From: Labia minor
Taxonomy: Eukaryota > Arthropoda > Insecta > Dermaptera > Spongiphoridae
Assembly: GCA_963082975.1 (NCBI GenBank)
Contig: OY720350.1
Span: 24,337,875 to 24,401,874, forward strand
Reading direction: 5' to 3'
DNA length: 64,000 nt
Shown: positions 31,809-42,065 of the stretch, piece after piece
Position numbering within the stretch: position 1 is the first letter of the stretch
Layout of the letters: each line of letters begins with the position of its first letter
Position numbers and translations under genes: made by a program
The notes under the pieces: generated by a model
What the model was told of the DNA's origin: nothing
Seen by the model: only the letters and a program-made list of their open reading frames with translations
The model's database searches: none

Positions 31809-33383
31809 CTTCCTATATATATATATACGGACGCAAGTATACAGGGCATAGGTGCGATTTTGAAGCAGAAAAATAAAGACGGAGAGGAAAAACCTTGTGC
31901 CTACTTTTCAAGAAAATTGAACGATAGCCAAAAGAAGAAAAAAGCAATTTATCTGGAGTGCTTGGCAATAAAAGAGGCAGTAAAGTATTGGGAATTCTTC
32001 TTAATGGGAAAAAAGTTTACAGTTTTCACCGATCATAAGCCTTTAGAAAAAATGAATATCAAGTCAAGAACGGATGAAGAATTAGGAAATTTAACATATT
32101 ATCTTTCTCAATATGATTTTGAAATAATATATTCTCCGGGAAGAGAAAACCTGGAAGCAGATGGGTTAAGTCGAAATCCAGTTTTAGAACCTGATGAATA
32201 CCAAGAAGAGAATTTAAAAGTGGTAAACTTGATAAAACTAGAAGATATAAAAATTGATCAAAAAACGAATGAAACGTTGAAACAAAAAAATAATAAATTA
32301 AAAATACACAATGAGATATATTATAAGAAAGTGGGAAAAAAGGACAAGATAATATTAACTGAAAAATTTAGTAAAATCTTCATAAAGAAAATACACGACT
32401 ATTACGGACACATAGGAATTCGACAGTTGAAGAAAAAAATTAATCAATTTTACGACGCCAAAAATTTAACAAATAATATACAAAAAATTTGCGATAATTG
32501 TGAGATATGTATAAAAAACAAATCTAGAGGAAAAAATAAGTTTGGGACGATGTCTCAGCTTGGTCCGGCTACATACCCTTTTGAAATAGTTTCTATAGAT
32601 ACTATAGGAGGATTTGGAGGAGCCCGTTCTACAAAAAAATATCTTCATCTTTTGGTAGATCACTTTACCAGATACGCGTATATATTAAATTCGAAAACTC
32701 AGAATGCAAATGATTTTAAAAAATTAATTCAAAAAGTTACAGATGAAAATAAAATTGATTTAATACTTTCTGATCAATATCCAGGCATAAACTCCAAAGA
32801 TTTTAAAGATTTCTTAGAAATGAAAAATATACCAATAATATTCACTGCAATAAACGCGCCTTTTTCGAATGGTTTGAATGAGAGGTTGAACCAAACACTT
32901 GTAAATAAAATACGGTGTAAAATAAATGAAAAAAAAGAAAAATTGGCCTGGACAACTATTGCCCATGAATGCGTAAAAAGCTATAATGAAACAGAACATA
33001 CAGTTACAGGTTTCTCTCCAAAATATCTTATGGAGGGAAAAAATACTGATATTTTACCACATGAATTAAAAAAAGATAAAACAAATAAGGAGTTATTAAA
33101 AGATAGAAAAATAGCATTAAAAAATACAATAAAATCTCATCAATATAATAAAAAACGATTCGATAGAAACAGAAGAAAATGTGATATAAAAGTAGATGAT
33201 TTCGTTTACATAGAGAATGGAAACCGATTGAACAGGAAAAAATTAGACGAGCTAAGGATTGGGCCTTTTAGAGTTCTGGAAAGGATTTCAGATTCTATTT
33301 ATAAAATAAACACCGGGCACAAAAAATGTGAATCAAGTTTGTTTCATATAACGAAGATTGTGCCTATGGGGGAGACTTACTAG
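31809..33383 (+). pseudogene. Gypsy RNase H and integrase
   Basis: In the same frame as the reverse transcriptase after the TAG, the order is: RNase H (IYIYTDASIQGIGA, YLECLAIKEAVKYWE, FTDHKPL), integrase zinc domain (HX3HX~30CX2C: HDYYGHIG … CDNCEIC), catalytic core with Asp in VSIDTIGG, Asp in LILSDQYPG and Glu in NGLNERLNQTL, and a GPF-type C-terminal module (LDELRIGPFRVLE). It ends at TAG 33381-33383, 14 bases before the 3' LTR. The domain is complete apart from the upstream breaks. Confidence 0.85.
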
Positions 33384-33386
33384 TCG

Positions 33387-33397
33387 AGGAGGGGGGA
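33387..33397 (+). promoter_or_regulatory. Polypurine tract
   Basis: GAGGAGGGGGGA lies directly before TG of the 3' LTR, the usual primer for plus-strand DNA synthesis. Confidence 0.8.
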
Positions 33398-33701
33398 TGT
33401 AAGAGCACTCCTAAGCCACCTAGATACTAATATGTAGAACTCTAATAAGGATCAAGTCACAGTGAGAATAAACAAACTTTTAATCGTTCTAAATATACTT
33501 TCAACATGATTGCTGTTAAAGATTATTAAATAATATTTTAATGTTGTTATTATAATAGACTCAACTGTTGTTTCTTTTGTATTTAGGTAACTATTATAAT
33601 TAACTAATGTATTATTTTTGTATATAATTTTAATAAAATAATAAAATCTCCTCTTTTGTATTTAGAAAGCAACACACTGTGGATTTATTTAACAACATTA
33701 T
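33398..33701 (+). repeat. 3' LTR
   Basis: It is identical by eye to 28699-29002. It is followed by TATATATTTTAGAATTG, the continuation of the zinc-finger gene upstream region. Confidence 0.9.
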
Positions 33702-33739
33702 ATATATTTTAGAATTGATAATCTATTAATCAATTAAAA

Positions 33740-33785
33740 ATGGATCTTTATACACTAGAAGACAGAAAATATCCAATATATATAG
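33740..33785 (+). CDS. Zinc-finger gene A, exon 1
   Basis: It encodes MDLYTLEDRKYPIYI plus one base, before donor GTAATTTT. It is almost identical to exon 1 of genes E and F. The 155-bp intron (33786-33940) ends CTTTTTTTAG. Confidence 0.8.
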
Positions 33786-33940
33786 GTAATTTTTATTTCT
33801 ATCTAAATTATTGTAAATTTTCACTAAAATTATTTTTTTTAATATTATTTGTAATGATATTATTCTTTAAATGGAATTATTAAATAGTTTATTTATAAAA
33901 ATATAATGATTTAAAATAATGAAAACAATTCTTTTTTTAG

Positions 33941-34545
33941 GTCCTCTATATTCTTGTGTATATTGTCAGACAAATTTTATAAGTGAGGAATTTATATATA
34001 AACATCTAAAAAAATGTTTTCATAAAAAAATATTTTCAATTTTAAAAAATGCAATGAAACTGGAAAAGAGTGCAGAGAAATATATAGACGAAAAATTTGA
34101 AGAATATACTGATATTAACTATACAGAAGACACGAGTTTTGAATGTAATAATTTTAAAGAGAAGAATGATCATAAATCTCATTTAAATCCACATTTATTA
34201 AATCATACTGGAGAAAAACCTTTTGAATGTAATTTTTGTAAAAAGAAATTTAAACATAAATTTTCTTTAAAAAATCATTTAATCATTCATACAGGAGAAA
34301 AGCCTTTTGAATGTAATTATTGTAAAAAGAAATTTAATCGGAAATCTGATTTAAATAGAAATTTGTTAATTTATACAGGTGAAAAGCCTTTTGAATGTAA
34401 TTATTGTAAAAAGAAATTTAATGATAAATCAGCTTTAAAAAAACATTTATTAATTCTTACAGGAGAAAAACCTTTTGAATGCAATTATTGTAAAAAAGAA
34501 TTTATACATAAATCTACATTAAATAATCATTTAATCATTCATTGA
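33941..34545 (+). pseudogene. Zinc-finger gene A, exon 2, prematurely stopped
   Basis: It joins exon 1 in phase 1 to give about 216 residues. It starts [18 protein letters not shown], a CX2CX12HX5H finger, then an acidic linker ([14 protein letters not shown]), a finger lacking its second Cys (ECNNF), and four more finger units, two of which have lost zinc ligands (RNLLIY; HLLILT). TGA at 34543-34545 replaces the Thr codon after IIH. Further in-frame fingers follow to about 34840, where a deletion shifts the frame. With the gypsy element in its upstream region, the gene looks inactive or reduced. Paralogue B shows the intact arrangement. Confidence 0.75.
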
Positions 34546-34895
34546 GGAGAAAAGCCTTTTGAATGTAATTATTGCAAAAAGATATTTATACAAAAATCTA
34601 CATTAAATAATCATTTAATCATTCATACAGGTGAAAAGCCTTTTCAATGTAATTATTGTAAAAAGATATTTAATCGGAAATTTCATTTAAATAGACATTT
34701 TATAATTCATACAGCTGAAATGCCTTTTGAATGTAATTTTTGTAAAAAGGAATTTAATGACAAAACTACTTTAACATCACATTTATTACTTCATACAGGA
34801 GAAAAGCCTTTTGAATGTAATTATTGTAAAAAGAAATTTGAATTCTTCTTTAAAAAAGCATTTAATAATTCATAAATGTGAAATGCCTTTTTAAT
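34546..34895 (+). pseudogene. Downstream finger units of gene A beyond the stop
   Basis: Three complete finger units remain in frame after the TGA ([57 protein letters not shown]). The next unit is broken near 34842 by a deletion relative to gene B. CCTTTTTAATG at 34884 matches the stop of B, C and D. Confidence 0.8.
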
Positions 34896-35260
34896 GTAAA
34901 TTTTGTAAAAAAGTAATTGAGAAATAATGTAAACTAACAGAATCAGACATTTGTTTTAATATCATTAAACGAGAATATATTATTTTTATACTTTTACTTT
35001 TTATTGTATATTGTATAAAATAAACTAAAATATCTAGGATTGTTTTGTTTTTTTTAAAAAAAAATATTTTTCTTCTAGGTACAATGGAAAAGTTGAGAAA
35101 ATTGTGAAATTTTTAACTTTTTCATCATATAAAATAAATATTCCCCATTTATAAAATATGATTATCAATAGCCAAAACAATATTTTCACTATTATTTTGA
35201 AATGAAAAATATTTGTAAATAATCTTATTAAATATTATAATAACATAATCAAATATAATT

Positions 35261-35880
35261 ACCGAGCGACGATGGTAAGGGAGGTATTGTTTTCACACCA
35301 AATTTCACATCTGGAGATTTTTACATATCTCCACGTATCATGCATTTTCTTAACAGAAAAAAGTATTTTTAGCATGATGTCTGTCTGTCCGTCCGTCCGT
35401 CCGTATAGTTGTGTACAGCCTGAACGGCTCAACGGATTTTGATGAAATTGGTATATTTACTTAATGCATCAGTGGGATGAATTGATCAACTTTTGGTGCA
35501 AATCCGGAAACCAGAAGTGGTACTATTAGCGATCGACGATAGGAAAGGAAGGGTTATTTTCACACCAAATTTTACATGAGATTTTTTACATATCATCACG
35601 AATCATTCACTTTGCATTGGTTTTATACTCGAGAAAAATCATCTTTATTAGTTTTTTCTTAATTAAAATTATATGACGTCATCCAGCCATTCATGATGTC
35701 ACAGCCTGGTCTTACATATATATTATAAATGAAATAAAATTAAAAATATTTATGTTATATCCATATTTGTTTTTTATTACATTAATAGATATATTAAAAT
35801 TATTTGAAATTGTTTCTGTAGCTGGAAATTAATTTATTTCAAACCGTCGGTCGGTTCGGACCTGGCCACAGGTCAACTTA
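35261..35880 (+). mobile_element. Helentron-like repeat R1, complete copy
   Basis: It starts ACCGAGCGACG after TT. The inverse CCGTCGGTCGGT lies at 35844-35855, and a hairpin GACCTG-gcca-CAGGTC at 35859-35874 precedes the end ACTTA. A GTCC/GTCT microsatellite is at 35380-35402. The empty site survives downstream of gene B (AAATATAATTTTAATATT near 40475-40492). Comparison shows insertion in a TTTT run with at most a TT duplication, as in Helentrons rather than cut-and-paste elements. Confidence 0.75.
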
Positions 35881-35894
35881 TTTTAATATTAAAT

Positions 35895-36310
35895 CTATAA
35901 AAATAATGAATTTACCATCTATAGTCAAGTCATTGAATAAAGCTTGTATCTTATCTTCTTATGAGAGTAAAAATTGTTTGTTTGTTTGTTTCTTTCTTTC
36001 TTTCTTTGTTCTCAAAAACCTCTCTAACGATTTTTTTGAAATTCACACCAGAGTTAGTATTTATAAAGAAAAATTGAGTTTTATTGATCAAATCTCAGGA
36101 AAACTACATCTTTATTAGTTTTTTTTTTTCTAAATTTAAATGTATATATGTGACGTCACAGCCACCGCTTGTGAGATATATACATATCTATTCTTAAAAT
36201 AAAATTAAAAATATTTATATTATATTCATATATTTGATTTTTTTATTTCATTAATAGATATACATTTAAATTATTTGAAATTGTTTCACACAACGTTTAA
36301 AAGAAGAAAA
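35895..36310 (+). repeat. R1-related repeat of a second subfamily
   Basis: A TTTG/TTTC microsatellite (35977-36009) is followed by sequence like the 3' half of R1 (AACTACATCTTTATTAG, GTGACGTCACAGCC, TTAAAAATATTTATATTATA). The start is diverged, and no 3' hairpin was recognised. Confidence 0.5.
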
Positions 36311-36399
36311 GAAGATTTATCTTTATATTCGATTCGATATATAGTAGGAGAATTAAATGACATCATCAATTTATTATACTGCCTAAATATAAAAAATAT

Positions 36400-36545
36400 T
36401 ATATATTATACTATACTAATAAGCTGTTCAGTATATTAGATAAAACATTTATTTGTTTTTGTGTTCTTACTTTTAATACATTTTAATTTAATCAGTAAAT
36501 TAATTATATATATTATTATTGTAAATGTTATATCTATCTATATTA
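36400..36545 (-). repeat. Partial R4 repeat
   Basis: AATACATTTTAATTTAATCAGTAAATTAATTATATAT and the following ATGTTATATCTATCT match 1200-1275 and 38195-38270. The GC-rich hairpins are absent. Confidence 0.45.
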
Positions 36546-36769
36546 TATAATGTGTCCCTTCATACATTTTGAATTCACCCATAATATAATATCTTATATA
36601 CTTACTTGAAAATAATTTAAAAAGTTTTAAAAGTTTTTTTTTAATATCTTATGAATACAAAAATATTTTCAAAAGGTCAATTGAAAATGAAAATCCAATT
36701 ATGAGATCAATTATTCATATAATTTTAAATGTTTTCGTGTTTTATAAATAAAATATTAAAAAAATAAAA

Positions 36770-37416
36770 TAAGTTGACCTGTGGCCAGGTCTGAACCGAC
36801 CGACGGTTTGAAGTAAATTAATTTCCAGCTACAGAAACAATTTCAAATAATTTTAATATATCTATTAATGTAATAAAAAACAGATATGGATACATAAATA
36901 ATAAATATAAACATTTTTAATTTTATTTTATTTATAATATATATGCAAGACCAGGCTGTGACGTCATGAATGGCTGGATGACGTCATATAATTTTAAATC
37001 AAGAAAAAACTAATAAATATGATTTTCGCGAGGATAAAACCAATACAAAGTGCATGATTTGTGATTATATATAAAAAAATCTCGTCATGTAAAATTTGGT
37101 GTGAAAATAACCCTTCCCTTTCTATCGTCGATCGCTAATACTACCACTTCCGGTTTCCGTATTTGCACCAAAAGTTGATCAATTCATCCCACTGATGCAT
37201 TAAGTAAATATACCAAATTTCATCAAAATCCGTTGAGCCGTTCAAGCTGTACAACACATCTATACGGACAGACGGACGGACGGACGGACGGGCGGACAGA
37301 CATGCTAAAAATACTTTTTTTTGTTAAGAAAATGCATGATTCGTGGAGATATGTAAAAATCTTCACATGTGAAATTTGGTGAGAAAACAATACCTCCCTT
37401 ACTATCGTCGGTCGGT
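36770..37416 (-). mobile_element. Helentron-like repeat R1, complete inverted copy
   Basis: It is the same element as 35261-35880 on the other strand: 3' hairpin GACCTG-tggc-CAGGTC at 36776-36791, inverted repeat CCGACCGACGG at 36798-36808, GTCC-type microsatellite at 37266-37299, and start ACCGACCGACG at 37406-37416 next to AATT. The two copies form a large inverted repeat around 890 bp. Confidence 0.75.
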
Positions 37417-37589
37417 AATTATAAACCTAACATAAACAAAAATACATATTCTTTGAATGAAAATTAAAATAGATATTTATATAAATGAAATAAAATTATT
37501 TAATTTACAGAATGAAAATGTCTATAATAATATCTAAACATTTTTTCTTTATAATTTTACATTATAATAAGAATTGTATATCAATATTT

Positions 37590-37780
37590 TTCAAAGGGTA
37601 TGATTTGACCATGTTCCAAGCTCAGGGCCAGACACTCAAGTGCTGCGGAATTCATTTTCAATCCCCATGTTTTTCCCACGGCCAATTATATGTTGCATGT
37701 TGCGAGTATGTGATTACACAAATTGGGAAAAAATCACTCGAAATGCAATTAAACAAAAAAATTGAAAAGTTAGGCTAAGC
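37590..37780 (+). pseudogene. Helitron helicase fragment
   Basis: The plus frame encodes GYDLTMFQAQGQTLKCCGIH, then FQSPCFSHGQLYVACCEYVI. This matches the last conserved helicase motifs of Helitron RepHel/PIF1-type proteins (MTINKSQGQTL … FSHGQLYVALSR). Only about 45 codons are recognisable, and the Arg of the last motif is lost, so it is a remnant. It lies directly beside the 5' end of an R1 copy. Bases 37470-37570 before it recur at 62605-62710. Confidence 0.7.
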
Positions 37781-37784
37781 AGAC

Positions 37785-38194
37785 GTCTTAAATATTATAA
37801 GAGATTCGGCAATTGCAATTACAGATAGCGAAGAAAAATTAATTGAGGTTTGAAATTAATAGAGATAAGAAAAAATATTTAGTGACAAAGAGGAACAGTA
37901 TTAACATACAAAATCTTAATATACAAAATGTAAAATTTGAATATGTAGAAAAATTGAATGGAATCACTAAGGATAATAATATTTGAGAAGAATTTAAATC
38001 GAGGTATCAATCGGGAAACGCCTGTTATCATGCAGTAAAGAGGCTTATCTCATCAAAATTATTATCAAAGGGAATCAAGACCATGGACGCATAGGAAGGG
38101 ACGTAAGAGAGATGGGACAAGGGCTCAGGATAGGGACATTTGGAGAAATGTGGCCAAGAACTTTCGAGTATCTTTGAGCCATATAAATAGATAG
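37785..38194 (+). mobile_element. LINE fragment (YADD region joined to 3' end)
   Basis: It starts with the reverse transcriptase YADD region (TAAGCAGACGTCTTAAATAT), continues through ATTTAGTGACAAAGAGG and TATCATGCAGTAAAGAGGC, then jumps to the 3' end (GGGACGTAAGAGAGATGGG … TTTCGAGTATCTTTGAGCC) and the tail AATAGATAGATA. It is decayed and has an internal deletion. Confidence 0.65.
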
Positions 38195-38440
38195 ATATAA
38201 CATATACAATAATAATATATATATATATAATTAATTTACTGATTAAATTAAAATATATTTTAAATAAGAACACAAAAATAAATAAATGTTTTATGTAATA
38301 TACTGATTGAAACAAAATGGATGAAAACCTTTTACTACTTTTAACCAAATACTATGTACCACTAGGGGGTACAGGGGGCAGAGCACCCGTTCAGGTGTGA
38401 AGAGCGCCGAAGGCGCTCTGACCAGCTGGTTCTACTCTTA
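38195..38440 (+). repeat. Repeat R4 after a LINE 3' end
   Basis: It is the reverse of 1052-1280, with AGGGGGTACAGGGGGCAGAG and GAGCGCCGAAGGCGCTC (38401-38417). Its junction with the LINE tail is the same as in the copy at 1290. Confidence 0.55.
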
Positions 38441-38944
38441 AATTAATAGTCGAACCTGCATGTGCTTTCCTTAAAGATTCGGTTCAAACAATTCTATTTT
38501 TAAGAAATATAATTTAAAAATAAATTTTTTTTAAAAACTTATATTAGTTTTGTTTGAATAAAAAAATGGTTATGTGTTTTATTAAAAATATTTTACATAA
38601 AATATTTATTTTAAATTGATATTAAAATGCCATGTCATGTTGTCTTTTAAAACGAAAATTAACCCGCGCCTGCAGTGCGATCTGACGGGCGTCTGCACCG
38701 CCATCTGATGATTAATATCCAAAAAATTAAAACTTGATTTCAACTCTCCTTTAAGTGTCCCCCACGTATTGTCTGTGGGGTCTGTGTTCCCCCCCCCCCC
38801 CCCTTTGATTCGGTCACCTCTTGAATGTCAATAAAAAGCAATATTTAAAAGGTTTATATGATATGTATGGTCTATGCGTCTATAGTTTATATTACTTAGT
38901 AACTTGAATTTAATTTATAATTTATAATATATTTATCATTTGAA

Positions 38945-38990
38945 ATGGATCTTAATTTGCAAGAAGACAATAAATATCCAATATATATAG
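38945..38990 (+). CDS. Zinc-finger gene B, exon 1
   Basis: It encodes MDLNLQEDNKYPIYI plus one base before donor GTAAAA. The intron is only 80 bp (38991-39070) and ends TTGTTTTAG. Confidence 0.82.
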
Positions 38991-39070
38991 GTAAAAATAA
39001 ATTATTATGTTTGTTATTTAAATTATTGTTATTATAATGTTTTAAACAAATGTAAATAATATTGTTTTAG

Positions 39071-40101
39071 GACCTTTATATTCATGTCAATATTGTCACA
39101 CAAGTTTTATAAGTGAGGAATTTTTATCTAAACATCTAAAAAAATGTTTTCATATAAATATATTTTCAATTTTAAAAAAGGCAGTAAAACTCAAAGAGGG
39201 TACAGATAAATATTTAGACGAAACATTTGAAGAATATCCTGATTTTTACAATACAGAAGATGTATTTGGATGTAATAATTTTAAAGAGAAGATTAATCAT
39301 ATAACTCATTTAAATTCACATTTATTAATTCATACAGGAGAAATGCCTTTTGAGTGTAATTATTGTAAAAAGAAATTTAATTGCAAAACTAATTTAAATA
39401 GACATTTATTAATTCATACAGGTGAAAAGCCTTTTGAATGTAATTATTGCAATAAGAAATTTAATCGCAAATCTAATTTAAATGTTCATTTATTAATTCA
39501 TACAGGTACAATGCCTTTTGAATGTAATTTTTGTAAAAAGAAATTTAAACATAAATTTTCTTTAAAAAATCATTTAATCATTCATACAGGAGAAAAGCCT
39601 TTTGAATGTAATTATTGTCAAAAGAAATTTAATCAAAAATCTCATTTAAATGTTCATTTATTACTTCATACAGGAGAAAAGCCTTTTGAATGTAATTATT
39701 GTAAAAAAGAATTTATACATAAATCTACATTAAATAATCATTTAATCATTCATACAGGAGAAAAGCCTTTTGAATGTAATTATTGCAAAAAGATATTTAT
39801 ACAAAAATCTACATTAAATAATCATTTAATCATTCATACAGGTGAAAAACCTTTTGAATGTAATTATTGTAAAAAGAAATTTAATCACAAAACTACTTTA
39901 ATTTCACATTTATTACTTCATACAGGTGAAAAACCTTTTGAATGTAATTTTTGTAATAATAAATTTAATTTAAAATCTAATTTAAATAGTCATTTAAAAA
40001 CTCATACAGGAGAAAAGCCTTTTGAATGTAATTATTGTAAAAAGAAATTTAAACATAATTCTTCTTTAAAAAAGCATTTATTAATTCATATACCTTTTTA
40101 A
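39071..40101 (+). CDS. Zinc-finger gene B, exon 2 (nine fingers)
   Basis: With exon 1 it gives 358 residues in one open frame. Order: GPLYSCQYCHTSFISEEF, the family's N-terminal CX2CX12HX5H finger; a Lys-rich then acidic linker (DETFEEYPDFYNTED); a finger unit lacking its second Cys (GCNNF); then nine complete 28-residue C2H2 fingers with TGEKP linkers from about 39343. It ends IHIPF and TAA, the same stop position as paralogues C and D. The contact positions (after F-N) differ finger to finger (CKTN, RKSN, HKFS, QKSH, …) while the frame residues hardly vary. It is probably a sequence-specific DNA-binding nuclear protein. Of the plus-strand genes in the middle of the cluster it looks the most intact. 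Confidence 0.88.
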
Positions 40102-41460
40102 TGTAAATTTTGTAAAAAAGTAATTGAGAAATATTGTAAAGTAACAGAATCAGACATTTATTTTAATATCATTATACGAGAATATATTATTTTTATAGTT
40201 TTACTTTTTATTGTATATTGAATAAAATATAAACTAAAATATCTTGGATTGTTTTGTTTTTTTTAAAAAAAAAAATATTTTTCTTATAGGTACGATGGAA
40301 AAGTTCAGAAAATTGTGAAATTTTTAACTTTTTCATCATATAAAATAAAAATAAAGTTGATAAAAATTCTCCATTTATAAAATATGATTATCAATAGCCA
40401 AAACAATATTTTAACTATTATTTTGAAATGATAAATATTTGTAAATAATATTATTATATTATAATAACATAATCAAATATAATTTTAATATTAAATCTAT
40501 AAAAATAATGAATGAATTTAAATTTTAAAATTATATATAAGAATATTTATGCAAGAACTTCTGAAAAATAATAATAACTGATCAAAGTAACTTTTTTTAT
40601 TTTTCTGTGATTTTTTTTGAAATCACTTATTCTGAGTACTTTTTACGCTTTTTACTTATTTGTTCATTGGACTTTCCATTGATCGATTTTCAAAATATAC
40701 CTACACAATATTGAATATTATAGATATTATTTGGAATGTTGATTTAATATACCTTCATTCGATAAAAAAATTGCTAATTCTTTATTATATTTCGCAGGAG
40801 CTTGTTTTAAACCATACGGTACATTTCTTTTTTTAAAAAACATTTTCTTTTAGTACAATTAATTTTAATAGGACCTTTTTCATTACATGCATTTTGGTTA
40901 AATTTCCTACATCAAATTCATCTGTTTGAAAATTAATAATTGAGATTTTAAATTATATTTATAGAAATATTATATTTCCTAATCTTTTTCACTTTTATGA
41001 TTTATAAATGGAATATTAAAATAAAGAAAACGTAAGTAAGTCTTTTTAATTTATATTTATCATTGACAAACGATTGGTAGGTGGAGCATGAAAGAAGTGA
41101 GAATTTTTACTATTTTATTTAACTTGCTTGGTTGTCCGTATTCTTCAAATCTAGAAACTCATTTTTAACACAGTTGCAGTTGACCAATCGAACTATAACA
41201 TTGCACACTTTTCAGATTTGGATGACAAAATATGAATATGAAATAAAGATTTCATTTTCTTAATTAATTAATTAATAAATTTTAACCCATCATTAAATAT
41301 CATTTATAATCTCAAAGTATATTCAAAAATAAAACTTAAAACCTTAAAATTTATTTACTAAAAAATGAAAAATAGAATAAATAATTAAAAAAAAATTAAT
41401 TTAACAGTGTTTTATTTATAAATGCACTAAAAACTAGAAAATAAATTATCTCTTAGCCTC
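40102..41460. other. 3' flank of gene B and AT-rich DNA
   Basis: Bases 40102-40500 match the 3' flank of gene A (34896-35260), including AATAAAATATAAAC near 40222, a possible poly-A signal. The rest, with a CGCATGAT-free AT-rich run, has no feature I can support. Confidence 0.5.
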
Positions 41461-41469
41461 AATAAGTAC

Positions 41470-41760
41470 ATATATTCTTCTTCATGATGGGGTTCTACAA
41501 GGGTCCGCCTACTTAGCACTTCAACAACAATGGTCTAGATTATTATTAAGAGAATTTTTATTAAAAGACCACATTATTTGTATAAAATTATTTATTAAAT
41601 TAAAATATATGTACAACGTTTCAACTGCTTATTCTGCAGTCGTTTTCAAGTAACCGTACGCTTGCTCCGATTCAAGCGGTCTAGATGGTGTAGATTCTTT
41701 GAATAAAGAGCCTAATTAAAATGAATTAGTTAATTAATTTTCTAGGGATCTCTCAAATAA
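41470..41760 (-). repeat. Element end with hammerhead-like core
   Basis: On the minus strand 41650-41611 reads CTTGAAAACGACTGCAGAAT, then AAGCAGTTGAAACGTTGTAC: an ACGA box, a stem CTGC/GCAG and a GAAACG box, as at 26343-26377. It is probably the end of a Penelope-like or related retroelement. The flanks (GGGGTTCTACAAGGGTCCGC) are less AT-rich but show no open frame. Confidence 0.4.
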
Positions 41761-42065
41761 AACGCTTGAATTTAATTTTTAATTTTGTCAATATTTTTAA
41801 TTTAAATATAAATTTATATTATAAAAAAGATAAAAATTACAGAATTCTCTGATGCTTACCATTGTACCCAGATGAAAAATATTATTTTTAAATAAAAACA
41901 ATGCAAGATATTTTAGATTATTTATTTCAATAAACAATAAAAATTTATACAAATAATTTATAAAAATAATATATATAATGATATTAAAATAAATATCTGA
42001 TACACTAACATTACTATATTTTATTTAAAGATTTTTTAATAATTTACTTTTTTACAAAAATTACA

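Larger units (their letters stand above)
28699..33701 (+). mobile_element. Complete Ty3/gypsy-type LTR retrotransposon
   Basis: The 5003-bp element is bounded by two 304-bp LTRs that appear identical. The interior encodes a gag-like protein, aspartic protease, reverse transcriptase, RNase H and integrase in gypsy order; no envelope frame follows. Flanking ATATA on both sides fits a 5-bp target duplication, and the empty site is visible in paralogues at 48445 and 57255. The coding region is broken by an apparent 1-nt deletion in gag, a frame change between protease and reverse transcriptase, and a TAG at 31806-31808. Identical LTRs indicate a recent insertion. Confidence 0.92.

Noticed and set aside
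30390-32999. Minus-strand frames of 60-84 codons across the gypsy element
   Set aside because: They are shadows of the sense pol frames, rich in Phe and Ser, and have no motifs.
33919-33940. ATG at 33919 as start of gene A
   Set aside because: It lies in the intron before the TTTTTTTAG acceptor. Paralogues show that the true start is exon 1 at 33740.
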